DNA from: Lates calcarifer
Taxonomy: Eukaryota; Chordata; Actinopteri; Centropomidae
Assembly: GCF_001640805.2 (NCBI RefSeq)
Contig: NC_066850.1
Coordinates: 12,459,234-12,523,233, forward strand
Direction of reading: 5' to 3'
DNA length: 64,000 bases
The notes beneath the pieces were generated by a model that was given only the letters and a program-made list of their open reading frames with translations, was not told the DNA's origin and did no database searches. How positions within the stretch are numbered: the first letter of the stretch is position 1; each line of letters begins with the position of its first letter. The position numbers and the translations under genes were made by a program. Positions 61,037 to 64,000 of this stretch are shown piece after piece.

Positions 61037-61943
61037 CCGCACAAGGCATGGACGTGCTTAAATTAGTCCTGCAAAATGTGAGTGGACGGACACACACCGC
61101 TGAGCATGAGACACAGGAGAGAAAGTACACACACTCTGAGTGCTACCTCATCTCTAAGGCCTCTGGTTTATTCAATAAGCTATGAGCTGCTGTGTGATGG
61201 CACTCAGCTGGACAGAGGCCAAGATGGAGAAACTGTATGTGTTGCAGGAGGAACAGAGGGAATGAGATGGGTAGCAACAGACTTATCCAGTCCACTGCCA
61301 ATTGTTATTCATTGGTTGCCCACTGCACCTTGACAGGTGATCGCAGCTAACTTCAAAAGTTGGCCTAGTCTTTACTTATTTCACCTTGCTGTCTGCTTTG
61401 ACTAAAAACCTACATTTTTTAGGATATAGGGGCCATGGTTCAGTGTATTGTCTAGTGTACCTCCTGACTGTCAAAGACTAAAAAAAATCTGTGCAGGTTG
61501 GTGGGATTTTTATATGTGGTTTGTAGGATTCAGCTAGTCCTCAGGTTTAAAACGGAACATTTCAGTCACACAGTCGCACCACACTGGTTGATGTGGTTCT
61601 ACTCATTTCTGGTGCCTCTGTTATCTCACCTGGGTGGCGAGCTAACATGTGAGTCCTCAGATTTGTTGGCAATGTCGATTTGAGCCCAGGACCTTCTAGG
61701 GGCTGTCCCTCTTTTCAAAGTCGCTTTGGATGATCTGCCTTATATTTCTACCATGTTGTGACAACAATTACTCATTAAATACGAACACCTGACTATTTCA
61801 ACATGTTTTATTCAGTTGACTCTATGTGACCCTAATTTTAGCAATGGTCCTGAAAGAGTGGGAAAATTATCTCCAAATGAGCCAGAAATAAGTTGCAAAG
61901 CCCTCCCACAAACACGCCTTTGTTGCCTGATAAACGACTGATG
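60007..61943. other. Non-genic stretch with long GT run
   Basis: Contains the GT run at 60997-61035 and pyrimidine-rich DNA at 60755-60905. Frames at 60508-61333 include read-through of the GT run. No gene is supported. Confidence 0.55.
60997..61035. repeat. (GT)n microsatellite
   Basis: Clean GT run of about 19 units preceded by gtgtatgtgtat. Confidence 0.97.
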
Positions 61944-62034
61944 CTGGAGGTTAATGGGAATTCACCAAACAGCTCATTCTGGAGGTTAATGGGAATTTGC
62001 CAAAATGACTCAGCATGGAGGTTAATGGGGATTC
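61944..62034. repeat. 36-bp-period minisatellite, three units
   Basis: tggaggttaatgggaatt begins at 61944 and 61980, and again (tggaggttaatggggatt) at 62016. The spacing is exactly 36 both times. The intervening parts differ more. On the minus strand the array is open and gives a 12-residue repeat (IPINLHAESFWQ, IPINLQNELFGE), but nothing else supports a protein. Confidence 0.85.
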
Positions 62035-62425
62035 CAGATCTGGGCTGCAAACAGCTGAGAGGATAAATCGGGAAATTTGCTGTGGAGGAAATTACAGTTT
62101 GAAAGGCGCTGAACCGAGGCTTTTTTAATATCACCTGGGAATGAATTTTAAGAGCAATTTAACAACAGAAATGATGAAAAGAAAGCTGCTCCATCAGCCT
62201 GTTTATTATTGAACATAACTAATGATATGTACAGCATTTATGAAAACAGAGAGGATGCATTTGCTCTGCTATCTCTGCTTTTTATTAGAGCAGAGGAAAA
62301 AAAAGCATGTTACACTTAATCAAAGGTTTCGATTTAGATCATTTGATGTATGTTTTTCAGACCACCGAAAAGCTGCTTTGAGAGGGAGGGAGGGAAGGAA
62401 GGAAATTGTACCTATAAATGCTGCT

Positions 62426-62427
<2 letters not shown>

Positions 62428-62457
<30 letters not shown>
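62428..62457. repeat. (CA)n microsatellite
   Basis: Clean run of about 15 CA units. Confidence 0.96.
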
Positions 62458-62460
<3 letters not shown>

Positions 62461-62550
62461 TGCACTAATCGTTGCCAAATGCTTTCTCCTGGTCCCAGTT
62501 TAACTCATCAAATGAAAACACCCGACAAGAAACACAAAGAAAATGCCAGA

Positions 62551-62554
<4 letters not shown>

Positions 62555-62609
<55 letters not shown>
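62555..62609. repeat. (CA)n microsatellite
   Basis: About 27 uninterrupted CA units. Confidence 0.97.
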
Positions 62610-62610
<1 letters not shown>

Positions 62611-63510
62611 TTGTACACGTGCATGCTTGAGTGTGCACGTAAATCACCTCAGGAGAGCTTCTCATCACTGCTCAGACTGTCAGCCTGACAGATAGAGAGA
62701 CACACACTGTGTCTTTGTGCCAGTGCAGACACAAACAGTGGGCTTGTGGGAATCATACTAAATAAAGGTGGAGAGGTGAGTGACACACAAACACAAAATA
62801 ATGCAAACATCAGCTCTAAAATCTTCAACTGATGAATTCACCAAAATGATTTAACTGATACAGGTTTTTAAAGCTGATAAAAACAATATCAATCACCCCA
62901 CAGAAACCTTTTGGTTTTTTCCCAGAGTCATAAAACCACTGCAGTAAGCAGTGATTTAGTAATTTGCAGGTCTGGATATTTGGGTTTCATGTAACCGTAG
63001 CATCAACAGTGTTTTAGTGGACCTGCAGTTGGGACCATATTTAGAAGGTCTAGACATCATTTTTACCTGCAATTCACCAAATTAAAGCTTATTGTGATGT
63101 AGCCAGAATTACCCCATACACGGAAAACAGGTCAACATCCTCAATTAAACTCATGCTGTTTAAATACACATTTAGGTTTAAAATACCGGGATCTGAAGCA
63201 TAACTTATATCTGGCTGTGGAAGCACAGATAATACTGAGATGGTGGGTACTACAAAAATAAGACCCAAATTGTAATAAACCAAAACCATCCTTTACACAG
63301 AGTTGGCACCATCAAATAACATGTTTTGTAGTTTAGGTACTTGGAACAATCGGTGCTGGTACTGATAGTAAAAATCCTATATCGTGTGGAGCTCACTGTC
63401 TACTTTTTCACTGTCTGACAGGCTACATGTCTTGTAATTAACATCAGTGCCTTATCTGTCAGCAGCACACATGGATGAGCGACACTGACTGTCAAAAAGA
63501 CAAAAGGCAG

Positions 63511-63548
63511 GAGAGAGAGGGAGAGGGAAAGAGAGGGAGAGGGAGAGC
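63511..63548. repeat. GA-rich microsatellite
   Basis: Imperfect GAGAGG / GAGGGA units. Confidence 0.85.
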
Positions 63549-63769
63549 TGTGACTCAGCTCCACCAGCTCTATCTTTAAACTACTGATGGTGTTTCTGTA
63601 GATAAGACTCTATAGTTAAAACTAGTGAGCGGCAACAGAGCCCTGTCTTCAAAATTCAGTGGGTGTGTGTGAGAGAGTGAGAGTGTGTGTGTGTGGTGTC
63701 TGGGCCTTTCAAAGGAATTCATTTCCAATATACAGACTGTTGAGGGTCCAATTTCCTGACCAGTGTAGC

Positions 63770-64000
63770 GGAGCGCCCTGTCTGAGGTGTGTGTGTGTGT
63801 AGTTGTACATGTATCTCTGTGAGGACCTATATGAGTTTTAGACCTTGGCAGTTTTTTGTCAGGACAGTCAGGACATTTTAGCTGGTCCTCACTTTGAGAC
63901 ATACCTTCACAGAGTCGTTTGAAGGTTAAGACTTGGTGTTAGGGTTGCAGTTAGAATCAGGTTTAGGGGCTAGAGAATGTATTATGTCAGTGAGAGTCCT
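63770..64000 (+). repeat. GT-linked TTAGGG-like repeat, copy D1 (runs off the window)
   Basis: Starts with a GT run, then ttgtacatgtatctctgtga, ggacctatatgagttttaga, 'ctggtcctcactttgagaca', ggttaagacttggtgttagg and ends gtcagtgagagtcct. The order is that of a common fish repeat. A decayed copy lies at 27095-27265. The copy is cut by the window end. Confidence 0.78.

Larger units (their letters stand above)
62035..63769. other. Non-genic stretch with large CA arrays
   Basis: Includes CA runs at 62428-62457 and 62555-62609, a GA-rich stretch at 63511-63548 and GT-rich DNA at 63662-63695. The 112- and 108-codon frames in this zone are read-through. Around 63335-63395 the words gtacttggaacaatcggtgc and actgatagtaaaaatcctat may be a repeat fragment but cannot be confirmed. 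Confidence 0.55.

Noticed and set aside
61838..62134. 98-codon minus-strand frame with a 12-residue repeat as a protein
   Set aside because: The repeat follows from a DNA array with a 36-base period. There is no other support such as a conserved start, splice sites or a domain.
1..64000. CRISPR array, operon, tRNA or rRNA genes
   Set aside because: No regularly spaced identical repeats with unique spacers, no cloverleaf-like segments and no rRNA words were seen. The sequence is vertebrate.

Overview
The window looks like nuclear DNA from a ray-finned fish, most likely a percomorph teleost. This is judged from four things seen in the sequence. First, (CA/GT)n tracts are very dense. Second, the base composition is AT-leaning with no obvious CpG island. 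Third, repeat families that I recognise as typical of teleost genomes are present (for example the 'GGCTGCAACTAATGATTATT' MITE-like family). Fourth, decayed mariner and L1-like retroelement fragments are present. Family assignments rest on recognition and on comparing copies inside the window, not on a database search.

No complete protein-coding gene, tRNA, rRNA, CRISPR array or operon-like structure could be supported. Nearly all long open frames are low-complexity (CA/GT/CT read-through) or lie inside transposon relics. The window is best read as an intergenic desert or the inside of one very large intron. The strongest gene-like signal is a pair of near-identical, splice-flanked mini-exons on the minus strand (27896-27948 and 41501-41558), about 13.6 kb apart. 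They suggest a minus-strand transcript with a duplicated exon that has stops in all frames, so a UTR, a terminal coding exon or a non-coding RNA.

Layout. 1-4.7 kb: old dispersed repeats. 4.75-5.42 kb: an internally deleted mariner with terminal inverted repeats and a TA target duplication. 5.5-7.5 kb: microsatellites and a pyrimidine-rich tract. 9.5-19 kb: sparse repeats, CA/GT clusters and the 189-codon frame at 16.5-17.1 kb. 19-27 kb: MITE-like copies, a 300-bp teleost interspersed repeat (22.1 kb), a degenerate AAGTC satellite (25.0-25.5 kb) and a decayed TTAGGG-like repeat. 27.9 kb: first mini-exon. 28.5-29 kb: a regulatory-looking element. 30.1 kb: second mariner relic. 34.3 and 44.6 kb: an inverted pair of a 330-360 bp element. 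40.8 kb: a complete MITE. 41.5 kb: second mini-exon. 48-57 kb: repeats, an L1-like 3' end at 53 kb and further MITE copies. 60.0 kb: a miniature telomere-fusion-like motif. 61.9 kb: a 36-bp-period array. The right edge carries a GT-linked TTAGGG-like repeat.

No interacting gene system is visible. I did not find an undescribed biological system. The items most worth checking are the duplicated mini-exons, the low-repeat regulatory-looking blocks and the two inverted repeat pairs.
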